Below the pieces are notes generated by a model that saw only the letters and a program-made list of their open reading frames with translations, made no database searches and had not been told where the DNA came from. Of a DNA stretch of 64,000 nt, positions 7,992 through 18,500 are shown one piece after another. The stretch is from the IMG/VR virus record IMGVR_UViG_3300037070_001217, positions 1 to 64,000 of that record. One strand, given 5' to 3'. Within the stretch, counting starts at the first letter, position 1. Every line of letters begins with the position of its first letter. Source of the DNA: a virus. The position numbers and the translations under genes were made by a program.

Positions 7992-10583
7992 ATGGCCTAC
8001 GGATTCGGCGGTGGCACCAGTCAATCGCAGGGCTACGGTCAGGCGGCTGCTTCTATGGGAGCGGCGGGTGTCAGCGGCGTTGGCGGCAGATCGAGCAAGA
8101 GCCAGAGCGGCAGCAGCAGCAAGTCGAGCACGGGCAGTCGCGCGGCCGGGGGAACCGCCGATCGGTCATCTGTCTCTGGGTATTCCGGCTCGAGCGCGAG
8201 CAAGAGCAAGTCGAGCAGCGCCAGTCGCGCAGCCGGGGGAACAGCCGATCGCAGTTCCGTCTCCGGGTATTCCGGCTCGAGCGCGAGCAAGAGCAAGTCG
8301 AGCACGGGCACCGATACCGGGCGCTTTGGTGGCAGCACGACCGGCACTATCGGGAAGGGTTTTGGCGGCGATACCGCCAGCAAATATAGCGGCAAGACCT
8401 CGACCGGCTACACGCCTGATCTGAACCGCACCCGCATGGCTTCGACATGGGAGAGCATGCGTGACGACACCTCGACCGGCTACACGCCTGATCTGAGCAA
8501 ACGATCCCGCATCTCGGATCGGATGAAGGATGTGTACGGCATTGATACGAAGCAGAGCAGCTACACGCCTGACCTGAGCAAGCGCACCCGCATGGGTTCG
8601 GTGGGAGCGGACGCCAAGGCACCAAGTGCCTATGCCAAGGTGCCAAGTGCCACGACCACCAAGGCACCAAGTGCCACGGCCGCCGACTACATGACCAGCC
8701 GCACGACGACGACCACCCCCTCAACTTTCAGCACCAGCAACGCCAAGCAGTCGACCGGGTTCAGGGCAGCGGCCGACGCTACGGCCCCGGCTACCGGATT
8801 CAAATCCGACATCGCGGCCCGCACGGAGGTCAACACCGTTGACCAGCAGACCAAGGCTGCGATCGCGGATTCCTATCGCACTGCCATCAAGGGCCGGGAA
8901 ACCGAGGGCGAGGAAGACCCTTACGGAACGGTCCATACGGGCGTGAAGAGAGCAAACGGCTCGATCGATAACGCCCTTGGCGCATTCGGGGTCATGCGAT
9001 CCAATCTCGCCGCTTGGACGAAGGAGGTGTTCGGCAAGGCCGTTGACGAGAAGACATATCTCTCCAGCCCCGCGATTCAGAACGCCCTGTTCGACGCCAA
9101 GTTCGGCCAAGCTGTTGCGAAGTACGGCAGTTTTGAAGCTGCTGCGAGATCGTGGTACGGCGGTGATAAGGGCGTCAAGAATCCAAACCAGAGGCCAAAA
9201 GGTGGCGGGCCCAGCACTGGCGAATATGCGGCCGACGCGGTGGGGCGGCAGATCAATGCCTACAACAAGGCGACGGCCTCGATAGCATCGAACGCGAAGG
9301 CGGCCGGGACTGCGGTGGCGGCTGCTACGAGGGCGGCTGCCACGGCCGCGCCAGCAACGGCGGCGGCCAAGACTACCGCCACGGCCGTGCGGAACGTGCG
9401 GGATGACGTCAACACCTACAACCGCACTAAGGGGTTGGGGGTGGCCAGCGAGGTGCCGACGCCGACCGCTCGCCCCGCGCAGACTTACGATCCGGTGGCT
9501 GGGAGAATTACGAAAAACGGTCAGGAGTTCACGATCAGTGAGTTCCAGCGCATGTCGCCTGCGATACAGGATGTCCTGTCGAACTACGGCAAGCTGAACC
9601 CGAATGGGACGATCAATCTCAATTCGGCCTACCGCGACCCGGCGTCGAACAAGAAGGCAGGCGGCGCTAAAGCGTCCGAGCACCTGATTGCCAACGCCTT
9701 TGACTTCGACATTTCCAACATGACCGACGACCAGAAGGCGAAGGCGGTCGCTGATTGGCGCGCGGCTGGTGCCAAGCGCATTGGTGCCTATGCAGGCCAG
9801 AAGGCCATCCATGTCGACATGAAGGATGTTTCGCCGGATGAGGGGCTCGATGTCAAGACGATGTACAATACGCACTACAAGGACGCCAAAAAGACAACAT
9901 CGACAAAAGATTGGCTGGCAAGTGTACCAAGCTGGTTCAGCGACGGCCTGACCCGCTCGGTCAACCGCACATCAGTTGCCAGCGCGACCGCTGGCTATCC
10001 CAATCCCCCGGCGACGACAACGGCCGCCGACACGGCAGCAGCCTCGACAACGACAACGGATACACCCGCGACAGCGGCGGCAAAGGCAAAGGCGACGGCG
10101 GCGGCCACCGGCCCTGCTACCGGCCCGTGGGGGCGCAAGCCTGAAGGTCCGATCGCCGGGCAGAAATATCCTATGGAGCCGATGACGACAGCCCAGAAAT
10201 GGGGGAGCTTCGCCACCAAGATCGGGCTCAGTGTTTTCGGTGGCATACCGGGGATGGCTGCAACTGGGCTCGACGTTCTCTCTGAACTCGCCACCGGCCG
10301 GGGCGTCATCGATCGCGCATGGGCTTCGACTGACAATCCTCGCGGTGCCGGTGGTACTGCGAGCACGAATGCCGCCAGCACTGGCCAGTCGGGGCGAACG
10401 ACTGGCGGCGGCACGCGCAGTTCTTCGGAACGGGTACAGACGCCGAAGTCGGCGGCGACGAAAACGACGTCGTCGACGTCCTCCAGTTCGACCTTCGAGA
10501 GCAAATATCTCTACGACAACGGACGGCCGACGCCGGAACAGAAGTGGGATTGGCAATCCTCCAAATACATAGGAGTGACGTAA
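7992..10583 (+). CDS. Virion cell-wall hydrolase: transglycosylase-like plus M15A peptidase-like domains
   Basis: 863 residues. Residues 1-290 are Ser/Lys/Thr-rich with tandem repeats. Residues ~295-395 resemble a lytic transglycosylase: ETEGEEDPYG offers a catalytic Glu, then GAFGVMRSN, FGQAVAKYG and WYGG match the typical G.YQ.M, FG and W.GG positions. Residues ~510-615 resemble a peptidase M15A/DD-carboxypeptidase: SAYRDP, then SEHLIANAFDFD and AIHVDM supply the zinc ligands His564, Asp~571 and His607. The two domains would cut glycan and peptide bonds so the DNA can cross the wall. The C-terminus is Ala/Thr-rich. Assigned by motif only. Confidence 0.7.
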   Translation: MAYGFGGGTSQSQGYGQAAASMGAAGVSGVGGRSSKSQSGSSSKSSTGSRAAGGTADRSSVSGYSGSSASKSKSSSASRAAGGTADRSSVSGYSGSSASKSKSSTGTDTGRFGGSTTGTIGKGFGGDTASKYSGKTSTGYTPDLNRTRMASTWESMRDDTSTGYTPDLSKRSRISDRMKDVYGIDTKQSSYTPDLSKRTRMGSVGADAKAPSAYAKVPSATTTKAPSATAADYMTSRTTTTTPSTFSTSNAKQSTGFRAAADATAPATGFKSDIAARTEVNTVDQQTKAAIADSYRTAIKGRETEGEEDPYGTVHTGVKRANGSIDNALGAFGVMRSNLAAWTKEVFGKAVDEKTYLSSPAIQNALFDAKFGQAVAKYGSFEAAARSWYGGDKGVKNPNQRPKGGGPSTGEYAADAVGRQINAYNKATASIASNAKAAGTAVAAATRAAATAAPATAAAKTTATAVRNVRDDVNTYNRTKGLGVASEVPTPTARPAQTYDPVAGRITKNGQEFTISEFQRMSPAIQDVLSNYGKLNPNGTINLNSAYRDPASNKKAGGAKASEHLIANAFDFDISNMTDDQKAKAVADWRAAGAKRIGAYAGQKAIHVDMKDVSPDEGLDVKTMYNTHYKDAKKTTSTKDWLASVPSWFSDGLTRSVNRTSVASATAGYPNPPATTTAADTAAASTTTTDTPATAAAKAKATAAATGPATGPWGRKPEGPIAGQKYPMEPMTTAQKWGSFATKIGLSVFGGIPGMAATGLDVLSELATGRGVIDRAWASTDNPRGAGGTASTNAASTGQSGRTTGGGTRSSSERVQTPKSAATKTTSSTSSSSTFESKYLYDNGRPTPEQKWDWQSSKYIGVT
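8136..8309 (+). repeat. Two 87-bp tandem direct repeats inside the hydrolase gene
   Basis: Bases 8136-8222 and 8223-8309 are near-identical copies, each encoding SRAAGGTADRSSVSGYSGSS followed by a Ser/Lys stretch. Most differences are synonymous third-position changes, which points to protein-level conservation after duplication. Further short repeats follow: three TGYTPDL-type motifs around 8400-8580 and several AK.PSA motifs at 8615-8680. They build the disordered N-terminal arm. Confidence 0.85.
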
Positions 10584-11438
10584 ATGCCCCCGCTCGATCC
10601 CCGCATGCAGCGTCGGCCCGGCGAACCGTTACCGGATGAGGTGCCCCCGGATGAGGTGCCACAGGGTGTGCCACCGGATCAGGGCGGCCCGCCCGGGGGA
10701 GCGCCACCGGAAGAGCCGGTGCCTGATGATCAATTGCCGCCCGATGGCGTGCCGCCTGAAGAGGGGCCGGATGCTGGCGTTCCGCAGGCCGTGGCCGATG
10801 AGGACGAGGCCGTCACTCAAGCCACACCGGAGGAGCAGGCGCAGAAGGATCACTTCGTCAAGAAGGCGTGGGAACTGATCTATTCCGACGAGATGTGGCC
10901 CCAAGTCCTGAAGATGCTCGAGGGCGGGGCCGACGAGACGCAGGATGGCGATCCGGTTCACGGGTTGGCGACGGCGACCGAAATGATCGTCGCGCGCGTC
11001 GGGCAGGCGGCAGAGCAGGCTGGCGAGACGCTGTCGCCGGATGCCGTCTATCACGCGGGTGCCGACATCCTCGAGGAACTCGCTGACGTTTCGGGGATCG
11101 GCAAGATCAAGGATTATTCGAAAGACCCAGACGCGCTGGAAAGGGCATGGTTCACGGCGCTCGACATGTTCCGCCAGCGGCTGGCCGATGCGGGTGAGAT
11201 CGATCAGGAGGGGGCCAAGGGCGATCTCGATCGGCTGGTCAGGATGGATCAGAACGGCACGCTGGAGAAGATCATGCGGGATTTGGCCGCCAGCGATGAA
11301 TCCGGGCAGGCGGGCGGTGATGAAGGACCGGGTGGGCCGAATGCGCCGAAGGGCTTCAAGCCGAAGGGCTTGGGTGTGGCAGCACAGGCGCGGACACCAG
11401 CGCGACCGCCAGAGCGCGCGCGACAGGGAGCACTCTGA
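10584..11438 (+). CDS. Pro/Glu-rich then helical virion-region protein
   Basis: 284 residues starting directly after the hydrolase stop. Residues 1-70 are a disordered Pro/Asp/Glu arm with repeats of PPDEVP type. Residues ~80-230 are helical (KKAWELIYSDEMWPQVLKML). The C-terminus is Gly/Pro/Arg-rich. The stop overlaps the next start (TGATG). It is probably a virion or ejection component because it lies between the hydrolase and the polyvalent protein. No family recognised. Confidence 0.55.
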   Translation: MPPLDPRMQRRPGEPLPDEVPPDEVPQGVPPDQGGPPGGAPPEEPVPDDQLPPDGVPPEEGPDAGVPQAVADEDEAVTQATPEEQAQKDHFVKKAWELIYSDEMWPQVLKMLEGGADETQDGDPVHGLATATEMIVARVGQAAEQAGETLSPDAVYHAGADILEELADVSGIGKIKDYSKDPDALERAWFTALDMFRQRLADAGEIDQEGAKGDLDRLVRMDQNGTLEKIMRDLAASDESGQAGGDEGPGGPNAPKGFKPKGLGVAAQARTPARPPERARQGAL

Positions 11439-12517
11439 TGGCTGGGTTCTTGGGGGCGTTGTTGGCTGGTGCGGTAGGAGGCCTTGGCACAGGCATGGCC
11501 GCCAATGCCCAAAATAGTATTGAAGATAAGCGTCAGGCAAAGAGGGACGCGCTTGCAGCGAGCCTGCAGAAGTCACAGCAGGACTTTTTGGCAGGTCAGG
11601 GCGAGGCCAACCGGCTCAGCCAAAAAGAACTGACGATGGCGCAACTTGCCGTGAGCGAGCGGCTGGGCAAGTTGCAGGCCGAGACGACCAAGGCAGTTAC
11701 CTCTGCCGAGATCGGTTCGAGGAAAGAGCTTTCCGACGATCAGATCAAAGCGCGGATGAAGGAGCTTGAGAAGTCGACCGACTCTGCCGAGCGCATTGCC
11801 AAGATGGAGGTCGACAGCCGAAAGGACATCCAAGCCTTGCAGGCCGAGGCGGCGCAGCAGCTTGGCATCAAGGAGGTGACGGATGCCAAGGGCAACGTCA
11901 TCTTGATGCGGCCGGATGGCACGCGGGTTGAAGGGCCGAAAGACGCTAACGGCAACGAGATCAGTCTCGCTCCCGCTGACGGCGACACCAACGAGATGAA
12001 GAACATCAAATACTTGGTGACGACCGGCGTTGACCCCGCCAAGGCGCAGGACATGGTTCTTGGTCCGAAGAACGCCGATCCAAAGCTGGAGCGGCTGGCT
12101 CTCTTCAGGGCGATGGTTGGCACCACGCTTGTGCCTCCGACCGAAGATGAGTTGCGAATCAAGTGGGATTTGGCAGGGACGTTCCAAGCGAAGATGGACG
12201 CAGACGCAGCGGCGGCGGCGGCTGGAACACCGGCCCCATCAGTGGCCGCACCGGGAGTGACGGCCCCGGCAGCGGATGCGGGCGCGACAACGGCACCGGC
12301 ACAGGCACCGGCAGCGACAGCAGTGGATAATGCAGCCGCCCCGGCGGCGGCGGCACAACCGCAACAACTGACGTCCGAGCAAAGAGCGCAGGCCATCAAG
12401 GATGCCAAGACAGCCATCAAGCCGAAGAGCGAGGGTGGGTTGGGCATCAGTCCAGTAAAGGTTATCCAAGAGTTGCAGGAAAAATATGGGATCAGCCGGG
12501 TAGAGGCAGGGCTGTGA
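11438..12517 (+). CDS. Coiled-coil virion-region protein with Ala/Pro-rich tail
   Basis: 359 residues. A short hydrophobic glycine-rich start (LGALLAGAVGGLGTGM) is followed by a long Lys/Glu/Gln helical region to about residue 150, a small beta segment (KGNVILMRPDGTRVEGP), another helical part, and an Ala/Pro/Thr low-complexity stretch at ~245-310. The C-terminal ISPVKVIQELQEKYGISRVE looks like a folded helix pair. It immediately precedes the giant polyvalent gene and is likely co-ejected with it. Function unknown. Confidence 0.5.
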   Translation: MAGFLGALLAGAVGGLGTGMAANAQNSIEDKRQAKRDALAASLQKSQQDFLAGQGEANRLSQKELTMAQLAVSERLGKLQAETTKAVTSAEIGSRKELSDDQIKARMKELEKSTDSAERIAKMEVDSRKDIQALQAEAAQQLGIKEVTDAKGNVILMRPDGTRVEGPKDANGNEISLAPADGDTNEMKNIKYLVTTGVDPAKAQDMVLGPKNADPKLERLALFRAMVGTTLVPPTEDELRIKWDLAGTFQAKMDADAAAAAAGTPAPSVAAPGVTAPAADAGATTAPAQAPAATAVDNAAAPAAAAQPQQLTSEQRAQAIKDAKTAIKPKSEGGLGISPVKVIQELQEKYGISRVEAGL

Positions 12518-12521
12518 TCCG

Positions 12522-15500
12522 ATGGCAGAAGGGGCCAACCTATTTGCCCACCTAGCGACAGCGGACGAGGAGGATAGCCCCGCCGCGTCCACCAATATGT
12601 TTGCCCATCTTCCGGCAGCGGAAGAAGGCTCATTCATACCGGAGGCGCTGAAGGGTGTCGCAGGCGGCGCAGTCACTGCCGCTGGTACGGCGCTCAAGGG
12701 GCAGGCCGCTGCGCAGGAACTGGCGCTGGCCGATCGCCGCGAAATGCTTTTGACAGCGGGCCGCTACTTCGATCGCATCGACGCTGGCAAGACGATAAAG
12801 CAGGAGGAAATAGCCGACCCGGACGTGTTCAACTACGTCAACGAATATCTGGCCTTGGACCCGGAGCGGCGAGCCGCGATGAAGGAGGGCCTCGCAGCGG
12901 CGGCCAAAGAGCATCCCACCGGGGACGTCACCAAGAGCCCGCTCTTTCAGGCCGGTGAGGCGACACAGAAATGGTCCGCTGAACAATTCAAAGCCGCCGA
13001 GGATTACCAGAACTCGCTGACCCGGACGTTCACCGAGGCGCTCGGCTCGATGGTCACGATGGCAGGCACGTCGCTCATCAGCCGGGGCGCGGGCATTGGC
13101 GTCGGCATCCAGATGTCAGTTGGCGAACAGGTCGACATGGCGCTGCAGCAAGGGGCTTCCAAGGAAGACATCCTGCAGGCGGCCAATCTCGCCTTCTTCC
13201 CGGGCGCGACGGAATACGCCCCGCTGGAGGTCATGTTCAGCAAGATACCTGTCGGCAAGTGGGGCAAGTTCGCTGACGCGCTGATCAAGGTGGGCACTGC
13301 CTATTTAGTTGAGGGCGGGCAAGAGGCGGCCCAGCAAAAGCTGCAAAACGATATTGCTAGATTCACCTACAACCCCGACCAAAAACCGTGGGAGAACGTA
13401 GCACAGAGCGGCTTTATTGGTGGTGCTGTCGGTGGCACGGTGGCGACGGCGGCCCTGCCATTCACACTCGGCGGTGAGCGCGCGGCACCGCCAGCGCCAG
13501 AAGGCCAGCCACGGCCGCGCTACGAGCCGACGCCTGCAGGGGCACAGCCAGCCGATACGGTGCTTCCACCGGAGCCCGGAGCGCCCGGCGCACCGGCTCC
13601 AGTCGACATCAGACCGGCTGTTCTCGACGTCGAGATCATCCCGGCTGATCAGGCCCCGCCCGCGCCTGTGCTACAGACCGCTCCTCAGACGATGGTGGTC
13701 AATGATCCGGCGTACATCGATGAGGATGGCGTCCAGCAACCGGCCGGGCCACTGCACGGCATGACCGTGGACGTGATCAAGCGCGGCGACATCGCTTCCG
13801 AGGTTCGCCTGCGGGACCGGGCTGGCACCGTGATGAGGGTGGGCAACGCCCTGCTCACACCGACAGTGCAGGACGTGACCAAGGGCGCGGTCAAGGAAGC
13901 GCTTGAACCACCGGAAGATGAGCGCGTTGCCAGTCCTCGCTTGACGCCCGCCGATCGCACATCGCCCATTCCCAACGACGTCATCGATGACGGCAAGGCG
14001 TTGCTCGAGGTAGCGACCGGCCAGCCCTCGACGGTCACCGTCGCGACCGAGGTCGACGGCAAGCTGCAACTGACGCAGACCAAGGTGTCCGATCTGCTGG
14101 CGCGGGACCGGGCGCAGACGCAGGCGGTCATCAACCAAATCCTGCAGGGGGTTCCTTCTGCTCCAGCAGTCACGGCAGGGCCACTAGCAGCCCCGCCAAC
14201 GGGCGTTCCCGAGGTGGCCGGTACTGCGGCCCCAACCGAAGCTCCCGCCGCTGTAGGGGCTCCTACGGCCCGCGCTGCAACTGACTATTCCGTTGACACC
14301 GAGGACAATGGGATTTTTCCAGTCCGCGTTGTCCGATCGGCAGACGGCTCCGTCGCTATCTTCGATCTCAGCCCCGATGGCGCTCCTGTCATCAAGCACA
14401 ATGCCGCATTCTCTGAGGGCAAGTCCGATACCGATCTCATTGCCTATTCGTTCGAGCCGCTTGGATATCGAGGGGCGAAGCCGACAGCAAAAACCAGTGA
14501 CATCGCTAGCGATGTCGCAGCCCCGCCCGCTGACACGGCGCTCGAACGGGCAACCGCCGAGCCAGAGCCAGCGCCGATCGATGACGTCAGCGACGATGCG
14601 CATCCGCGCTCCGAGGATACGCAGTCATTCGAGGAGTTCGTCGCCAAGTCGAAGGCCCATCTGGCAGAACGCGAGGCACGGGCCGAGGCGATCGCGGAGA
14701 AGGGTGGCTCGACCCGCATGGAGCATAAGACCCGGGAAGGTCAGCGGGCGCTCGTCGGACCCGACATGGCAGAGCCCGGCAAGTTCCGCATCACCCGGTT
14801 CGATGCGAAGGGACCGTTTGGCCACACTACCTTCAACACGCTGAAGGAGGCAGCGAACGAGGCCTTGCGTGACGGCTATGTTCCGGTCGAGCGGCCGACT
14901 GCGGCGGAACCGCCCAAGCAGGCAGCGTTGAAGGACAAGATCGAGGCCAATCGCGGAGCCGCCGCGCCAGCCCTCGCGCCAAAGCCAGAGACGCGCCCGG
15001 TCAAGGATGACGTCGCCATCACTGCATCAGGCCGTGATGTGCCTGTCACCTACGCCGTCATCGAGGCCGACGATCTGATTGCCTCGCAGCGCGACGAGGG
15101 TGGCACCAACCCGGCCTATCCGGCTGAACTGCAGCCGCGCGATCGCAGTCGCGGCACGTCGGATCAGCAGATCAACAAGATCGCCCAGAATCTCAAGCCG
15201 GAACTGCTCGACCAGAATCCCAACGCCAGCGACGGCGCTCCGATCATTTCCGAGGATGGCGTGGTCGAGAGCGGCAACGGCCGCGTGCTGGCGATCCGTC
15301 GTGCCTTCAGCCAAGGCTTGGCCACGGCAAAGGCCTATGTCGACTATCTGGCATCCAAGGGCTACCCGGTGCAGGGAATGCGCCGTCCCGTGCTTGTGCG
15401 TGTCAGGAAGGGGCAACTGACAGATCGAGCGGCCTTCACCCGGGAGGCCAACGAACGGACAACGCTAGCGATGTCAGCGACGGAGCGGGCGATGGCCGAC

Positions 15501-18500
15501 GCCGCTGCGCTGAAGCCAGAGACGGTCGCGCTTTACCGGGGCGGCGAGGTCAGCGAAGCAGGCAATCGCGATTTCGTCCGCTCCTTCATGAAGTCGGTGG
15601 TCAATCCCAACGAGCAGGCGGCGATGGTCACGCCGGAAGGTGGCCTGTCGCAGGAGGCGATCCGGCGCGTGCAGGGTGCGCTGCTCGCCAAGGCCTATGG
15701 CGATGCCGATCTTGTCGGCTCCCTGCTCGAATCGACGGACACCAACATCAAGGCGATCGGCGGCGCACTGATGGACGTCGCCGGGCCGTGGGCGCAGATG
15801 CGCGACGAGGCCAAGAGCGAGGCCATCGATCCCGACGTGGACGTCACACCTGCCGTACTTGAGGCGGTGCGGCTGGTGCAGCGCGCGCGAAACGAAGGAC
15901 GACCACTTTCCGAGTTCGTTGCGCAGAAGGATATCTTCTCCGGGTCAACGATATCGCCCGAGGCCGAGGCCGTGCTGCGGCTGATGTTTCGTAACACAAC
16001 AAGCTGGACTATGCCTGCCGGTCGTGAGAAGCTGGCGGATGCGTTGCGCTTCTATGCGACGGAGGCGCGCAAGACGACAGCCGGTGTCGATCTGCTGGGT
16101 GAGACGGCACCACCGGCTACCAAGATTCTCGAAACGGCGAAGGCACGGCAATATGGCGCAGAAGAAGTCCAGCAAAAGCTCCCCGGCGGCGATCGAGCTA
16201 CTGGCAAGGACACTGGAGCACCAAGCCAAGAGCGAGCCGTCAAAGCTGAATCGCGACCGCAAGCTGAAGGACGCCCAAGTCCTGCGCCAGAAGCACCTGC
16301 CAAGCCGTCAAAGCTGAAGAAGAAGGTTTCCGCCAAGCGGGCCGAAACGGCGGCGATGCTGGCGCGTCTGCCGAAGAATTTCAATTGGAAGGGTGGGGCT
16401 GGCGATTTCATTTATGGCTATCTCACCGGCTCTGTCGGCGTTCGCAACGTCTGGCAGGTGCGCCGCAGGGATACCGGCGAGGTGGTTCCGGCTGGACGAT
16501 TGGAAAATCTAAGCTCGGCCAGCAATGCAGCGCAGCGGATGAATGAGCAGGCCAAGGCCACAGCCGCCCCAGACGCAAAGCTAACGCCTGCGGAGGCGAT
16601 GAAGGCCGCCATCCGGGCGGATGGGGAAAAGCGCGCGGCTGCGGCCAAAGCGCAGGCGCTGGCAGAGCGGCAAGCGGCAGAGGCCAAGGCCGCCGAAGGC
16701 GCGAAGTTCTCACGGCCGGGGCCGGTGGAGGATGAGCCGCCGCCGCAAAAGCTGGGGGTGGTGGAGAGGCACCGCAGGGCACGGACTCTAAAGAAACTAA
16801 AGACGCCTGAAGCCCTTGCGGAAGTGGCGGCGATGAATGCCGTCCCCGTCACATCTGACGAGCCGGGATTCTGGACGCCTGAGTGGCTGGATGCTCGGCG
16901 GTGGAACGTCAAGGGCGCGAAGGTCAAGCTGCAGGAAACGCTGGAGTATCTGTACGGTGTTGCCCACGGGCTGGCGACCAAGGAAATCAACGAAGGCATC
17001 GATAAGCACAACGCGAAGGTGAGGGAGACAGGGAGGGGGCAACTGCTTGACCACGTCAAGCCGTACAGGGTCGAGAACAATCACCTCGCGATCGTCCTTC
17101 AGGGGCCGCCCGCTTCAGGTAAATCGACCGCTGCTAATGACCTCGCCTATGAGTTCAACGCGGCAATCACCGATGTGGATGAGGCCAAGAAGGTCATCCC
17201 CGGATACGTCGCCCCAGATTCCAAGGGGAAGATGACGCCCGGCATGGGCGCGAACGCAGTCCATAACGAAAGCAGGCTGCTAGGCGATCTGGTAACTGAC
17301 CGGCTTGTTGCCGAGGGTGCCAATCTGATCATCCCCACGGTGGGCGACAAGCACGGCAGCATCGAGTGGTGGCGCACCATGCTGGAGAAGCATGGCTATA
17401 CGGTCCATCTCGCCGTGCTGGACGTCACGCAGGAAACGGCCGCGCGGCGCATGTGGAAGAGGTTCAAGGAAACTGGACGGCTGATCAACCCGGACTTTTT
17501 CATGAAGGTGGTGGCGGCCCCGCCATACATTTTCGAGTACGCGAAATCGAAAGGAAGATTCGCCAGCTATGTCAAAATCAGATCGAACGACCATCTTCAC
17601 GCAAGAGTATCAGAGACTTCGGGAAAAGCACCGCTCTTGGCTCTCGGAGCCCGGTTTGTCCCCGGAGGAAAAATTGGAGCGGCACGACATATTGAGCCAA
17701 GAGGTCGTGGATACCGTCCACCGAAAATACGGCCCGGCGCAGGCACAGCCGCCCGACGCGCAGAAGTAGCGGCAGCACGCGCAGGCGCAAGCCTCCTGCT
17801 GCCACCGACCGGGCGGCAAGAAACTCTCATTACCCCAGCCGAAAACATCACCTACACGACCACGCCAGCGTTCAAGGCCAAGGCTGACGCCTTCCTCAAG
17901 AGCCTCCGCAAAATCCTCGACGGTTACGGCCTGAAGGGCGTCGACCTGAAGGTCTGGGAGGATATCCTAGTCCGACAGGGCGAAGACGAGTTCAACGTCA
18001 ACGGCGTCTATCTCCACGACCTGATCAGTCTTGCGCTGCAGATCGGTTCGAAGTCGGTCGACATAGTGGAGGCGCTTCACCATGAGGTGATGCACGCCAT
18101 CCTCGAACTCGCCGCGACCGACAACGAGAAGGCGATCCTGCGCCGCAAGTCGCGGAAGGAATGGATCACCGACGAGATCAAGCAGAACTATCCGCAGGCG
18201 CAGTGGGTCGAGGAGGGCATCACGCACGCCTTTGTGCGCTGGCTGCAGGGCGAGCGCATGGACGGCATGATCAACCGCTCCTTCAAGAAGTTCAAAACCT
18301 TCCTGAAGGCGCTGTATCAGGCGCTCACCGGCCACGACATTCGCACGGCCGAGGACGTGTTCCGGCAGATTCAGAGCGGCAAGATCGGTGGCCGCACGCA
18401 GGTTGGCGCTGGCATCGAGTTCGCCCCGGTGGCGGAACCGCCAGCGTTCTTTAGCAAGGTCGAGCCGAAGCGCGAAAACTTCCCCAAGAACATTCGGGAC

